64,000 bases of DNA from Acidovorax sp. Lineage in GTDB: Bacteria; Pseudomonadota; Gammaproteobacteria; Burkholderiales; Burkholderiaceae_C. Of the stretch, positions 34,011 to 44,207 are shown piece after piece. The stretch is taken from assembly GCF_027492855.1 (NCBI RefSeq), contig NZ_JAPUDY010000008.1, forward strand, positions 186,001 to 250,000. The letters are read 5' to 3'. A program made the translations under genes and the position numbers. Each line of letters starts with the position of its first letter. The stretch's first letter is position 1. The notes under the pieces were generated by a model. That model saw only the letters and a program-made list of their open reading frames with translations. It had not been told where the DNA came from and did not search any database.

Positions 34011-35421
34011 CCTTGTCGAACCGGGGCCCATAGGGCGGATAGAACAGCGAGCCCATGGCCCAGCGCGACTGCACCAGCACTGACTTCTGGTGGCAAAAGC
34101 GCAGAAAACCCTGCTCACCGTGGTAGGCACCCCAGCCGCTGTCACCCACGCCGCCAAAAGGCAGGTTGTCGTGTGCGATGTGCATCAGCGTGTCGTTCAC
34201 CGTCACGCCGCCGCTCACGGTGCGGTTCAGCACATCGTCACGCACGGCCTCGCTCTGGCCAAACCAGTACAGCGCCAACGGACGCGGCCCGGCGTTGATG
34301 TGGGCGATGGCGTCGTCCAGGCGTTCGTACGAGATCACCGGCAGGATGGGGCCAAAAATCTCATCCTGCATGAGCTGCATCTGGGACGTGGCTCCGAACA
34401 CCAGCACAGGCAGCATCTGGCGGCTGGCGCCGTCGCCCAGCGTGCCCATGGTGTGAACCACGGGTTTGTCGGCGGCGGGGTCGATGGTCTGCACCTCCGC
34501 CCCCTGCGTCTGCGCCTGCTGCAGCATGGTGCGCAGGCGCGCATGGTGGCGCGGCGTGATGATGGAGGCGTAGTCGGGGTTGCCCTCGATGGTGGGGAAC
34601 AGGCGCGCCACCGCCGCCCGGTAGGCCTGCGCAAACTCGCCCTCCCGGCCTCGGGGCAGCAGCACGTAGTCGGGGGCGATGCAGGTCTGCCCCGCATTGA
34701 GTAGCTTGCCGTGGGCGATCTTGAGCGCCGCATCCGCCATGTCGCAGTGGCCGTCGATGATGCAGGGCGACTTGCCGCCCAGCTCCAGCGTGGTGGGCGT
34801 GAGGTGCTGCGCCGCCGCCTGCGCCACCTTGCGCCCCACGGCGGTGGAGCCGGTGAACACTAGGTGGTCAAACGGCAGCGATGCAAACAGCGCCGACAGA
34901 TTGGCGTCGCCCTGCACCACACAGAACTCATCGGGTGCGAAGAACTGCGCCACCAGCAACGCGAGTTGGGCCGAGGTGTGGGGCGTGAGTTCGCTGGGCT
35001 TGAGCATCACGCGGTTGCCCGCAGCCAGCGCCGTGATGGCGGGTGCCAGCGCCAGTTGCACCGGGTAGTTCCACGGGGCAATCACGCCCACCACACCAAG
35101 CGGCTGGCGCTGGATGAAAGCATGGGCAGGCTGCAGGTAAATCGGGGTGCGCACCTTTCGGGGCTTCATCCACTTGGCCAGATGGCTCAGTGTGTGTGAC
35201 AGCAGGGTGCGCAGCACGAAAAAATCGGCCACCTCGGTCAGGCGCGGCGATCGCATGCCAAAGTCGGCCTGCACAGCCGCTGCCAGCACCGTGCCATGCT
35301 CGTCCAGCATCTTGGCGATGCGCAGCAGGCGCTCGCGGCGCACCAGCAGCGGCACATCTACCTGTGCCCGGCTGGCCTGGTGTTGAAGATCAAAATGGGC
35401 GCGGATATCGTCAGGGGTCAT
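33982..35421 (-). CDS. Coniferyl-aldehyde dehydrogenase-type NAD(P)+-dependent aldehyde dehydrogenase
   Basis: This 479-residue enzyme has the ALDH motifs VIAPWNYPVQLALAPAITAL, FTGSTAVGRKVAQAAA, TLELGGKSPCIID with the general base Glu, and NAGQTCIAPDYVL with the catalytic Cys; the QTCIAPDYVL form and the C-terminal FLRFCHQKSVLVQSR mark the CalB/class-3-like group. It oxidises aromatic or aliphatic aldehydes to acids; coniferyl aldehyde is the named substrate of the family but is not proven here. It overlaps the end of the histidine kinase gene and ends in membrane-associating hydrophobic/basic residues, as do class-3 ALDHs. Confidence 0.9.
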   Translation of the reverse strand: MTPDDIRAHFDLQHQASRAQVDVPLLVRRERLLRIAKMLDEHGTVLAAAVQADFGMRSPRLTEVADFFVLRTLLSHTLSHLAKWMKPRKVRTPIYLQPAHAFIQRQPLGVVGVIAPWNYPVQLALAPAITALAAGNRVMLKPSELTPHTSAQLALLVAQFFAPDEFCVVQGDANLSALFASLPFDHLVFTGSTAVGRKVAQAAAQHLTPTTLELGGKSPCIIDGHCDMADAALKIAHGKLLNAGQTCIAPDYVLLPRGREGEFAQAYRAAVARLFPTIEGNPDYASIITPRHHARLRTMLQQAQTQGAEVQTIDPAADKPVVHTMGTLGDGASRQMLPVLVFGATSQMQLMQDEIFGPILPVISYERLDDAIAHINAGPRPLALYWFGQSEAVRDDVLNRTVSGGVTVNDTLMHIAHDNLPFGGVGDSGWGAYHGEQGFLRFCHQKSVLVQSRWAMGSLFYPPYGPRFDKVMGLLRRWL

Positions 35422-35535
35422 GGACCGATCATAGAAGACGCCCCAACAAACGCGTCACGGAAAAAGCCGGAGCAGCGCCAGGGCATGCGCCCCATGTCAA
35501 TGCCCTCGCGCCCATTCACGCAGCGCGGCGGCCCG

Positions 35536-35898
35536 TCAGCGCACCTCGCGCGCCTCGACGTCCGTGACCTCGGCAGCGCCGGGCAGGATGCCACCACGGC
35601 GCGATGCAGGGGCCTCCTCCCGCGCGTTTTCAGGTGCAGAGGCAGCAGCCGCGCCACGGCGGCCAGACGACCAGCGCTCAGTGGAGCGGTACACGGTGCT
35701 GAAACCGGTGCGAGGGTCCATGCGCATGACCCACGGGGTCACCGGCCGGCCGGTCAGGCGCGCCCAGCCAGCGCGCAGCACCCAGACCAGTGCCAACACC
35801 ATGACCGCCACCAGCAAGCTGGCAAACAGCACCAGCCCCATGGCGATCACCACCACACGCAAAAACAGGCGCACAACGCCCGCAACGAATTCATTCAA
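35536..35898 (-). CDS. Small membrane protein of unknown function (TTG start)
   Basis: This 120-residue protein starts NEFVAGVVRLFLRVVVIAMG after a TTG codon that has a strong AAGGAGAGG Shine-Dalgarno 6 bases upstream; no ATG or GTG in frame is better placed. One or two hydrophobic helices (LVLFASLLVAVMVLALVWVL) are followed by a basic segment RAGWARLTGRPVTPWVMRMD and a low-complexity tail rich in Ala, Glu and Arg. It probably sits in the inner membrane with its tail in the cytoplasm. It lies 58 bases downstream of clpB on the same strand and may be co-transcribed with it. Confidence 0.68.
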   Translation of the reverse strand: MNEFVAGVVRLFLRVVVIAMGLVLFASLLVAVMVLALVWVLRAGWARLTGRPVTPWVMRMDPRTGFSTVYRSTERWSSGRRGAAAASAPENAREEAPASRRGGILPGAAEVTDVEAREVR

Positions 35899-35956
35899 AC
35901 GACACCTCTCCTTCACATCTTGGGGAAAGGGCTGATCACCCTTTCCCCCACCGGGC

Positions 35957-38563
<2,607 letters not shown>

Positions 38564-38723
38564 GGGTGTGTTTCTCCTATTCCCCTAAAGCTTAGGCCCA
38601 GGACATATTTTTTCAACTGCGTGCCGCGCTGGAAAGGTGGCTCTCACTAGATTTTTCTTGACCTTAAAGTTACTTCAAAGTTTTCAATGGCGGCTTGACC
38701 TTTTTTTGATGGAGCCCTTCTTC

Positions 38724-39503
38724 ATGCCCGCCCTCGATACCCTTGGCCTGCTGCGCCAAACGCCCATCCTCGACCACACGCACCCCAGCATCCAGGCGCT
38801 GATCCAAACCCGCGGCTGGAGGGCCTTGCCTGAACGCGAGCGCATCGGCGCCATTTACGACTTCGTGCGCGACGAAATCGCCTTTGGCTACAACCTCGCG
38901 GACGACCTGCCCGCCTCGCGTGTTCTCGAAGACGGCATCGGGCAATGCAACACCAAGGGCACGTTGTTCATGGCCTTGCTGCGCGCCTGCGGCATCCCCT
39001 GCCGCTTGCACGGCTTCACCATCGACAAGGCGCTGCAAAAGGGGGCCATCACAGGCATCGCCTACCACCTGGCGCCGCGCAGCATCGTGCACAGTTGGGT
39101 GGAGGTATGGTTTGAAGGCCGCTGGCTGGAGCTGGAGGGCTTCATCCTCGACACCCCCTACCTGCGCGCGCTACAGCAGCGCTTTGCCGCGCACCGGGGG
39201 GCGTTTTGCGGCTACGGCGCCGCCACGCCCGACTTGCAGCGCCCCGAGGTGGAATGGCGCGGTGGCAACACCTATATCCAGAAGGACGGTATCAACCACG
39301 ACTTCGGCGTGTTCAACGACCCCGACGCCTTCTACGCCCAGCACGGCGTGAACCTCGGTGGCCTCAAGCGCTGGTTGTTCCAGACCCTGGTGCGCAATTG
39401 GATGAATCGCAACGTAGCGCGCATCCGCAGAGGCGGCGGTGGAGCCGTCCCGCCCTGCTGCGGCTCACCGTTGGAGGCGGCCCCAGGCCGTCCGCACGGT
39501 TAG
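38724..39503 (+). CDS. Transglutaminase-like cysteine peptidase/thiol protein
   Basis: This 259-residue protein has a transglutaminase fold core: EDGIGQCNTKGTLFMALLRA with the catalytic Cys, a His in SIVHSWVEVWFEGRWLELEG and an Asp in the following GFILDTPYL. There is no signal peptide, so it is probably cytoplasmic. ATG 38724 has a GGAG ribosome site 9 bases upstream; ATG 38709 is an alternative. The Gly/Arg-rich C-terminus looks poorly conserved. Substrate is unknown. It is convergent with moaE. Confidence 0.8.
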   Translation: MPALDTLGLLRQTPILDHTHPSIQALIQTRGWRALPERERIGAIYDFVRDEIAFGYNLADDLPASRVLEDGIGQCNTKGTLFMALLRACGIPCRLHGFTIDKALQKGAITGIAYHLAPRSIVHSWVEVWFEGRWLELEGFILDTPYLRALQQRFAAHRGAFCGYGAATPDLQRPEVEWRGGNTYIQKDGINHDFGVFNDPDAFYAQHGVNLGGLKRWLFQTLVRNWMNRNVARIRRGGGGAVPPCCGSPLEAAPGRPHG

Positions 39504-39514
39504 GCCCTCCCCGG

Positions 39515-40030
39515 TCAGGCGTTGGATGCCACGATGCCCCAGCGCGCCAGCGCGGCGTCGTCGCTCACGCGGGCGTCCACCCAGCGCGCGCCCTGGGCGG
39601 TTTCTTCTTTTTTCCAGAACGGCGCCTGGGTCTTGAGGTAGTCCATCAAGAACTCGCAGGCTTGAAAGCTCTGGCCCCGGTGGGCGCTGGTCACCGCCAC
39701 CAGCACGATCTGGTCGAGCGGCTGCAGCAACCCTACGCGGTGGACCACGCGGGCGCCCAGAATGTTGAAGCGGCCAAAGGCTTCATCCACCATGGCTTCG
39801 ATGGATTTCTCGGTCATGCCGGGGTAGTGCTCCAGCTCCATGGACGAGACGGTATCGCCCTCGTTGCGGTCGCGCACCGTGCCCACAAAACTGCACACCG
39901 CGCCCACGCCCTTGTTCTCAAGGCGCAGGGCGGCGATCTCTGCAGACAGGTCGAAGTCCTCGGTCTGGATGGAAACGCGGGGCAATGGCATGGTATCGGT
40001 GGATTCAGGCTGGGGGCGCTGCGCGTTCAT
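39515..40030 (-). CDS. moaE: Molybdopterin synthase catalytic subunit MoaE
   Basis: This protein of up to 171 residues carries MoaE motifs VSIQTEDFDLSAEIAALRLE, GAVCSFVGTVRDRNEGDTVS, AVTSAHRGQSFQACEFLMDY and FWKKEETAQGARWVDA, with the active-site Lys residues. It transfers sulfur from MoaD thiocarboxylate to precursor Z. ATG 40030 overlaps the stop of the upstream 76-residue gene (ATGA), suggesting coupling; ATG 39991 gives a more typical family length (158). moaD, moeA and mobB are 4 kb away on the same strand, separated by a plus-strand block. Confidence 0.93.
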   Translation of the reverse strand: MNAQRPQPESTDTMPLPRVSIQTEDFDLSAEIAALRLENKGVGAVCSFVGTVRDRNEGDTVSSMELEHYPGMTEKSIEAMVDEAFGRFNILGARVVHRVGLLQPLDQIVLVAVTSAHRGQSFQACEFLMDYLKTQAPFWKKEETAQGARWVDARVSDDAALARWGIVASNA

Positions 40031-40257
40031 GGCGAACGGTGCAGCCGGGGCGCCGACAGGAGTGCGAGTTCTTCTTCCACCACTTTGTTCAACTGGGTGA
40101 GCGCTGGAGAGGACGGTAGCTTGATCAACAGGGCCTGCAGGCGCGTCACGTCGGACACCGACGGTGCCACCTTGATCTGTGCGATGGCGGCAGGAAGGTT
40201 GCCGCCCTGTACCAGCGCCAGGACCTTGCCCGGCCATTCGCTTTTGGGTCGTGCCAT
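40027..40257 (-). CDS. Small conserved-looking protein coupled to moaE
   Basis: This 76-residue soluble protein starts MARPKSEWPGKVLALVQGGN and is mostly helical (NLPAAIAQIKVAPSVSDVTR, then LNKVVEEELALL). Its stop overlaps the moaE start by ATGA. No domain is recognised. Tight overlap and coding-like composition support it as a real gene; a role linked to molybdopterin synthesis is inference from position only. Confidence 0.62.
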   Translation of the reverse strand: MARPKSEWPGKVLALVQGGNLPAAIAQIKVAPSVSDVTRLQALLIKLPSSPALTQLNKVVEEELALLSAPRLHRSP

Positions 40258-40346
40258 GGAGTGCTTCAATAAAGTAACTGTACGATTCGCCCGCACTGTA
40301 CCCGCACCGCAGCCCCTCCAGCATCGCAGCCCCCCTTTTTTCCGCC

Positions 40347-40601
40347 ATGGCCACGCAAACCATCACCACCGACCAGTACAAGCTCTATCCCTCGCCCCGC
40401 AACACGCACAAGGAGGTTTTCGAGCACCAGGTTTTTGTGCCCTACCCCTACGCCATCATCGACCTTGATGTGATGGCGCTGGCGGGCAAGACCACGCTGT
40501 TCGCCGCCTGCCGCCTGTCGGACATGAAGATGGGCCAGTTGGTCAGCTTCGAGCTGGCCCCCGACCAGGCCAAATTCGAGCGCCTGTTCACGCCCGACTG
40601 A
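40347..40601 (+). CDS. Small hypothetical protein
   Basis: This 84-residue protein reads MATQTITTDQYKLYPSPRNT, then VFVPYPYAIIDLDVMALAGK and SDMKMGQLVSFELAPDQ. It has the composition of a folded cytoplasmic protein and no membrane or signal sequence. It is 9 bases upstream of the next small gene, with which it probably forms an operon. I recognise no family. Confidence 0.6.
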   Translation: MATQTITTDQYKLYPSPRNTHKEVFEHQVFVPYPYAIIDLDVMALAGKTTLFAACRLSDMKMGQLVSFELAPDQAKFERLFTPD

Positions 40602-40610
40602 CGAACGCCC

Positions 40611-40949
40611 ATGGACGACGACAATCAGATCCACGTCCCGCCCTCGTTCATGGCGGTGTACACCGACGCCCGCGGACGGCTCACCGAAAAAGCGAACGGC
40701 GTGCGCACCCGCTACGAGCTGTGCGAAGACCTCGCGGGCCACTTGGTGGAGCACGCGCAGACGCTCTATCACGTACAGGCCCCATCCGAAGCCGAGATCC
40801 TGCGGCGCATCCATGCGGGGCTGTGCACGGCGGAATCAGGCGTCTCGGTGCCCGAGGCCACCTGGATCACCACGCGCCTGGCTGAGCTGCTGGTGTGGCC
40901 GTGCCCCGAACTGCTGGACCCCCAGGAACCGGCCCCCGGCAACCCCTGA
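40611..40949 (+). CDS. Small acidic hypothetical protein
   Basis: This 112-residue protein reads MDDDNQIHVPPSFMAVYTDA, then RTRYELCEDLAGHLVEHAQT and ATWITTRLAELLVWPCPELL. It is acidic and mostly helical, with no signal peptide and no enzymatic motif. It follows the 84-residue gene closely. Proteins of this appearance are common beside stress genes in Comamonadaceae, but I cannot assign a function. Confidence 0.62.
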   Translation: MDDDNQIHVPPSFMAVYTDARGRLTEKANGVRTRYELCEDLAGHLVEHAQTLYHVQAPSEAEILRRIHAGLCTAESGVSVPEATWITTRLAELLVWPCPELLDPQEPAPGNP

Positions 40950-40986
40950 GCACCTGCCCGCCAGCCGCTTCGCTATACTGCGCACC

Positions 40987-41076
40987 ATGCCCACGCACAC
41001 CTCCTTCGCCATGACTGCCGCACCCGCGGTGGCATTGCAGTGCGTGGTCAAAGCCAAAAAACCAGAGCTCATCTGA
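40987..41076 (+). CDS. Possible 29-residue leader peptide
   Basis: A short frame starts at an ATG 7 bases after a TATACT element (40974-40979), so a transcript could begin almost at the start codon. The peptide MPTHTSFAMTAAPAV... ends VVKAKKPELI, with three Lys codons within four. Its stop is followed 8 bases later by a perfect 11-bp hairpin (41085-41115) and a T-rich run, upstream of a dapA paralogue. This is the arrangement of an attenuation leader, but no alternative pairing was worked out and the frame may be chance. Confidence 0.35.
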   Translation: MPTHTSFAMTAAPAVALQCVVKAKKPELI

Positions 41077-41084
41077 CCGGAGCT

Positions 41085-41115
41085 GTGGTTCCGTCCGGAT
41101 GAGCGACGGAACCAC
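41085..41115 (+). promoter_or_regulatory. Hairpin in the leader of the dapA paralogue
   Basis: A perfect 11-bp stem GTGGTTCCGTC/GACGGAACCAC encloses 9 bases. The T-rich tract (CCCCTTTTTTCTTTTTC) begins 14 bases after the stem, further than in a standard terminator. It could be an attenuator, a terminator for the small genes upstream or an RNA-stability element. Confidence 0.55.
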
Positions 41116-41224
41116 CTGGTAGAGAAATCCCCTTTTTTCTTTTTCTCTTTTCCCTCCCTGGCATTCCGCGCGCGCTCCCTTCGGACGGTTCTTCCCCTGG
41201 TCGAACCCTGAAAGGATGTTTCGC

Positions 41225-42133
41225 ATGTCTGCCGCCACCGTTGTTACCCCTCCCCCCCGCCAGCCGCTGTTCAGCGGGCTCTGGATTGCCCTGGTCACGC
41301 CGTTCAAGGACGGCGCCGTAGACCACCCGGCCCTGGCCGCCCTCACCGCCCGGCTGCGTGCCGAAGGGGTGTCTGGCTTCGTGGCCTGCGGCTCCACCGG
41401 CGAGGCCGCCGCGCTGGACAAGGCCGAGCAACTGCAGGTGCTGGAGACAGTGCTCAGCGCCGCCCAGGGCCTGCCCGTGGCGATGGGTGTTTCGGGCTAC
41501 CACCAGGGCCAGGTGCTGGAGCAGGTGCAGTCCCTTGCGCGCTACCCGCTGGCGGGCCTGCTGGTGTCCGCGCCGCACTACATCCGCCCCTCGCAAGAGG
41601 GCCTGCTGCACTGGTTTCGCACCCTGGCCGACGCCAGCGCGGCGCCCCTGGTCATCTACGACATTCCGTACCGCACCGGCGCCACGCTCACCACCGAGAC
41701 ACTGCTGGCGCTGGCGGCGCACCCGCGCATAGTGGCCATCAAGGACTGCGGCGGAAACCCCGCCAAGACGCAGGCCCTGATCGCCGATGGCCGCCTGCAG
41801 GTGCTGACGGGCGAAGACGCACAAATCTTCCACACACTGGCCATGGGCGGCGCGGGCGCCATCTCGGCCTGCGCACACTGGCAGACACCGCGTTTCGTGG
41901 AACTGATGGAATGGATGCGAGCGAGCAACCTCCCCGAGGCCCGCCGCGTATGGCTGGCCCTGCAACCCTGGGTGGAGGCCTGTTTTGCCGAGCCCAACCC
42001 CGCAGCACTCAAGGCCGTGCTGGCCCAGGCGGGCGAGATGCACAACGAGCTGCGGGCACCGATGATGCCCGCGTCGCCCGGTCTGGAGCAGCGCCTGCGA
42101 TCACTGGTCCAGCAAACCCACGCAGACGCGTAA
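41225..42133 (+). CDS. Dihydrodipicolinate synthase family aldolase (dapA paralogue)
   Basis: This 302-residue class I aldolase has the DapA/NAL signature GSTGEAAALDKAEQLQVLE, YDIPYRTGATLTTETL with the catalytic Tyr, and VAIKDCGGNPAKTQ with the Schiff-base Lys. It condenses pyruvate with an aldehyde; it could be a true DapA of lysine synthesis or a paralogue with another substrate, since no other lysine gene is near. ATG 41225 was chosen for its AAGGA ribosome site 8-9 bases upstream; ATG 41216 is possible. The leader contains a Lys-codon peptide and a hairpin. Confidence 0.88.
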   Translation: MSAATVVTPPPRQPLFSGLWIALVTPFKDGAVDHPALAALTARLRAEGVSGFVACGSTGEAAALDKAEQLQVLETVLSAAQGLPVAMGVSGYHQGQVLEQVQSLARYPLAGLLVSAPHYIRPSQEGLLHWFRTLADASAAPLVIYDIPYRTGATLTTETLLALAAHPRIVAIKDCGGNPAKTQALIADGRLQVLTGEDAQIFHTLAMGGAGAISACAHWQTPRFVELMEWMRASNLPEARRVWLALQPWVEACFAEPNPAALKAVLAQAGEMHNELRAPMMPASPGLEQRLRSLVQQTHADA

Positions 42134-42248
42134 AAAGGAAATTACACAACACGCCAGGGCCTCTGAAGATTGCCGCTTACCTCCTTGCCAATTCAATGGA
42201 TTTAACTACCATGAGTATCAATTTATTACATTTACTCGTGAGGCTGCC

Positions 42249-43946
42249 ATGAAGATTCAAATCAAAAGTTTGTACACCATTGGCATGGCAATCCTGCTGG
42301 TGATGGGGCTCATCACCATCGCAGCGGCTTTCATGAGCAGCCGCAGCAGTGCATTGGCCACCGAAGCCGCCGCCAGGCGGCTCCAGTCCTACCTTTTGGC
42401 GGACGAGTTGCGCCAAAGCTCCGACGACTTGACCCGGCTGGCCAGGACCTACGTGATCAGTGGCGACCCCAAATGGGAAAAGCAGTATTTCGAGATCCTG
42501 GACATCCGCAACGGCAAACTTCCGCGCCCCCAGAACTACGAGCGCATCTACTGGGATTTCAGGGCGGCAGACGCCCCGGCAGCTCCGTCATCTGGCAATA
42601 CGGTGGCACTTCTGGACCTGATGAAGAAGGCCGGATTCTCTGAGCTGGAACTGGCGAAGCTGCAAGAGGCGCAAGCCAACTCCGATGGGCTTGTACGCAC
42701 CGAGACGATTGCCATGAACATGGTCAAAGGCCTGTACGACGATGGCAAAGGCGGCTTTACCCGGCAGGCGGAACCCGACAAGGACAAAGCCCGGGAGATG
42801 ATGCACGACCTGGCCTACCATCAAAACAAGGCCAAGATCATGAAGCCGGTGGATGAATTTCTTGCCGCGCTGGACCAGCGCACAGCGGCCGAAGTGGCCA
42901 ACGCCGAAGCGGCCAACAAATTCTGGGTGAGCGTCACGGCCGGCGCATCCGTCGTGCTTGTCGTCGCTCTGTTCAGCGGCTTGCTGCATTTGCGGCATCG
43001 CACCGCCTCGATTCTGGATGAGACCCGCCGGAGTGCCACGGCCATTGCGGAGGGGTATCTCAACCGGTCCATCCGCGATGATGAGCCCGGCGAAGAAGGG
43101 AAACTCTTGCAATCGATGGGGCAAATGCAGGCGAGTTTGGCCTCCTTGGTGGGCACCATCCGCAGCGGTGCCGACAGTGTGGCCACCGCAAGCTCCGAAA
43201 TCGCCCAAGGCAATCAAGACCTGAGCGTCCGCACGGAACAGCAGGCCAGCGCGCTACAAGACACCACAGCCACCATGGAGCAGCTCAACAGCACGGTGCG
43301 CAACAACGCCGAGAACGCCAAACATGCCAATCAACTCGCCCAGACTGCGGCCAGCGTCGCGGCACAAGGCGGCGAGGTGGTCGGCCAGGTGGTCTCCACC
43401 ATGCAAAACATCAGCGACAGCAGCCGCAAGATTGGCGACATCACCAGCGTGATTGATGGCATCGCCTTCCAGACCAACATTCTGGCGCTCAACGCGGCCG
43501 TCGAAGCCGCTCGCGCAGGCGAGCAAGGGCGCGGGTTCGCCGTGGTGGCCAGCGAGGTGCGAACCCTGGCACAGCGCAGCGCAAGCGCTGCCAAGGAGAT
43601 CAAAACGCTGATCACCCGCAACGTCGAGCAAGTGGGACAAGGCACGGCCCTGGTGGACCGCGCGGGTCAGACCATGGAAGAGATCGTCGGATCCATCGGG
43701 CGCGTGAGCGGTATCGTCTCCGAAATCACCTCCGCCACCGTGGAACAAAGCGGAAGCATTCAAAGGGTGGTCGATACCATCGGCCAGATGGAGCAGTTCA
43801 CCCAGCAGAACTCCGCACTCGTCGAAGAAGCCACCGCTGCGGCGGGCAGCCTGCAGACACAAGCCCAGCAACTGGTCCAGGCCGTGTCTGCCTTCCACCT
43901 CAAGGATGAACTGACGCCCATGGCTGCTATGCCGCGCATTGCCTAG
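42249..43946 (+). CDS. Methyl-accepting chemotaxis protein
   Basis: This 565-residue receptor has two membrane helices (residues ~8-30 and ~224-246) enclosing a periplasmic four-helix-bundle-like sensor domain (RLARTYVISGDPKWEKQYF), then a HAMP domain and a signalling domain with the hairpin tip IDGIAFQTNILALNAAVEAA and RAGEQGRGFAVVASEVRTLA. Methylation helices flank the tip. The C-terminus lacks an NWETF-type CheR/CheB tether. The ligand is unknown. It stands alone, with no che genes nearby. Confidence 0.95.
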   Translation: MKIQIKSLYTIGMAILLVMGLITIAAAFMSSRSSALATEAAARRLQSYLLADELRQSSDDLTRLARTYVISGDPKWEKQYFEILDIRNGKLPRPQNYERIYWDFRAADAPAAPSSGNTVALLDLMKKAGFSELELAKLQEAQANSDGLVRTETIAMNMVKGLYDDGKGGFTRQAEPDKDKAREMMHDLAYHQNKAKIMKPVDEFLAALDQRTAAEVANAEAANKFWVSVTAGASVVLVVALFSGLLHLRHRTASILDETRRSATAIAEGYLNRSIRDDEPGEEGKLLQSMGQMQASLASLVGTIRSGADSVATASSEIAQGNQDLSVRTEQQASALQDTTATMEQLNSTVRNNAENAKHANQLAQTAASVAAQGGEVVGQVVSTMQNISDSSRKIGDITSVIDGIAFQTNILALNAAVEAARAGEQGRGFAVVASEVRTLAQRSASAAKEIKTLITRNVEQVGQGTALVDRAGQTMEEIVGSIGRVSGIVSEITSATVEQSGSIQRVVDTIGQMEQFTQQNSALVEEATAAAGSLQTQAQQLVQAVSAFHLKDELTPMAAMPRIA

Positions 43947-43955
43947 GGGGCGGTC

Positions 43956-44207
43956 TTATCCCCCTGTCACCGGTGGGAAAAACGCCACCTCGGCACCATC
44001 GGCCAGGGTGGCTGATTCGTCGCTCAACGTCTGGTTGAGCGCCATGCGCACAGCCCTGCCACGTGCGAGGCTGCTGGCATGGGCGCCGCCGCGTGCGATG
44101 AGTTCGTCGCGCAGCGCACCCAGCGTGGCCGCAGTGGTGTCGACCGCCTCGCTGCCCTCACCAATGGCTTCGCGAATGGATGCGAAGTACCGCACCGACA
44201 CTCTCAT
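43956..44207 (-). CDS. moaD: Molybdopterin synthase sulfur-carrier subunit MoaD
   Basis: This 83-residue ubiquitin-like protein begins MRVSVRYFASIREAIGEGSE and ends VAFFPPVTGG, the C-terminal Gly-Gly that is adenylated by MoeB and thiocarboxylated. Its start overlaps the moeA stop (ATGA), so it is the third gene of a mobB-moeA-moaD operon. The partner moaE lies about 4 kb downstream. Confidence 0.94.
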   Translation of the reverse strand: MRVSVRYFASIREAIGEGSEAVDTTAATLGALRDELIARGGAHASSLARGRAVRMALNQTLSDESATLADGAEVAFFPPVTGG

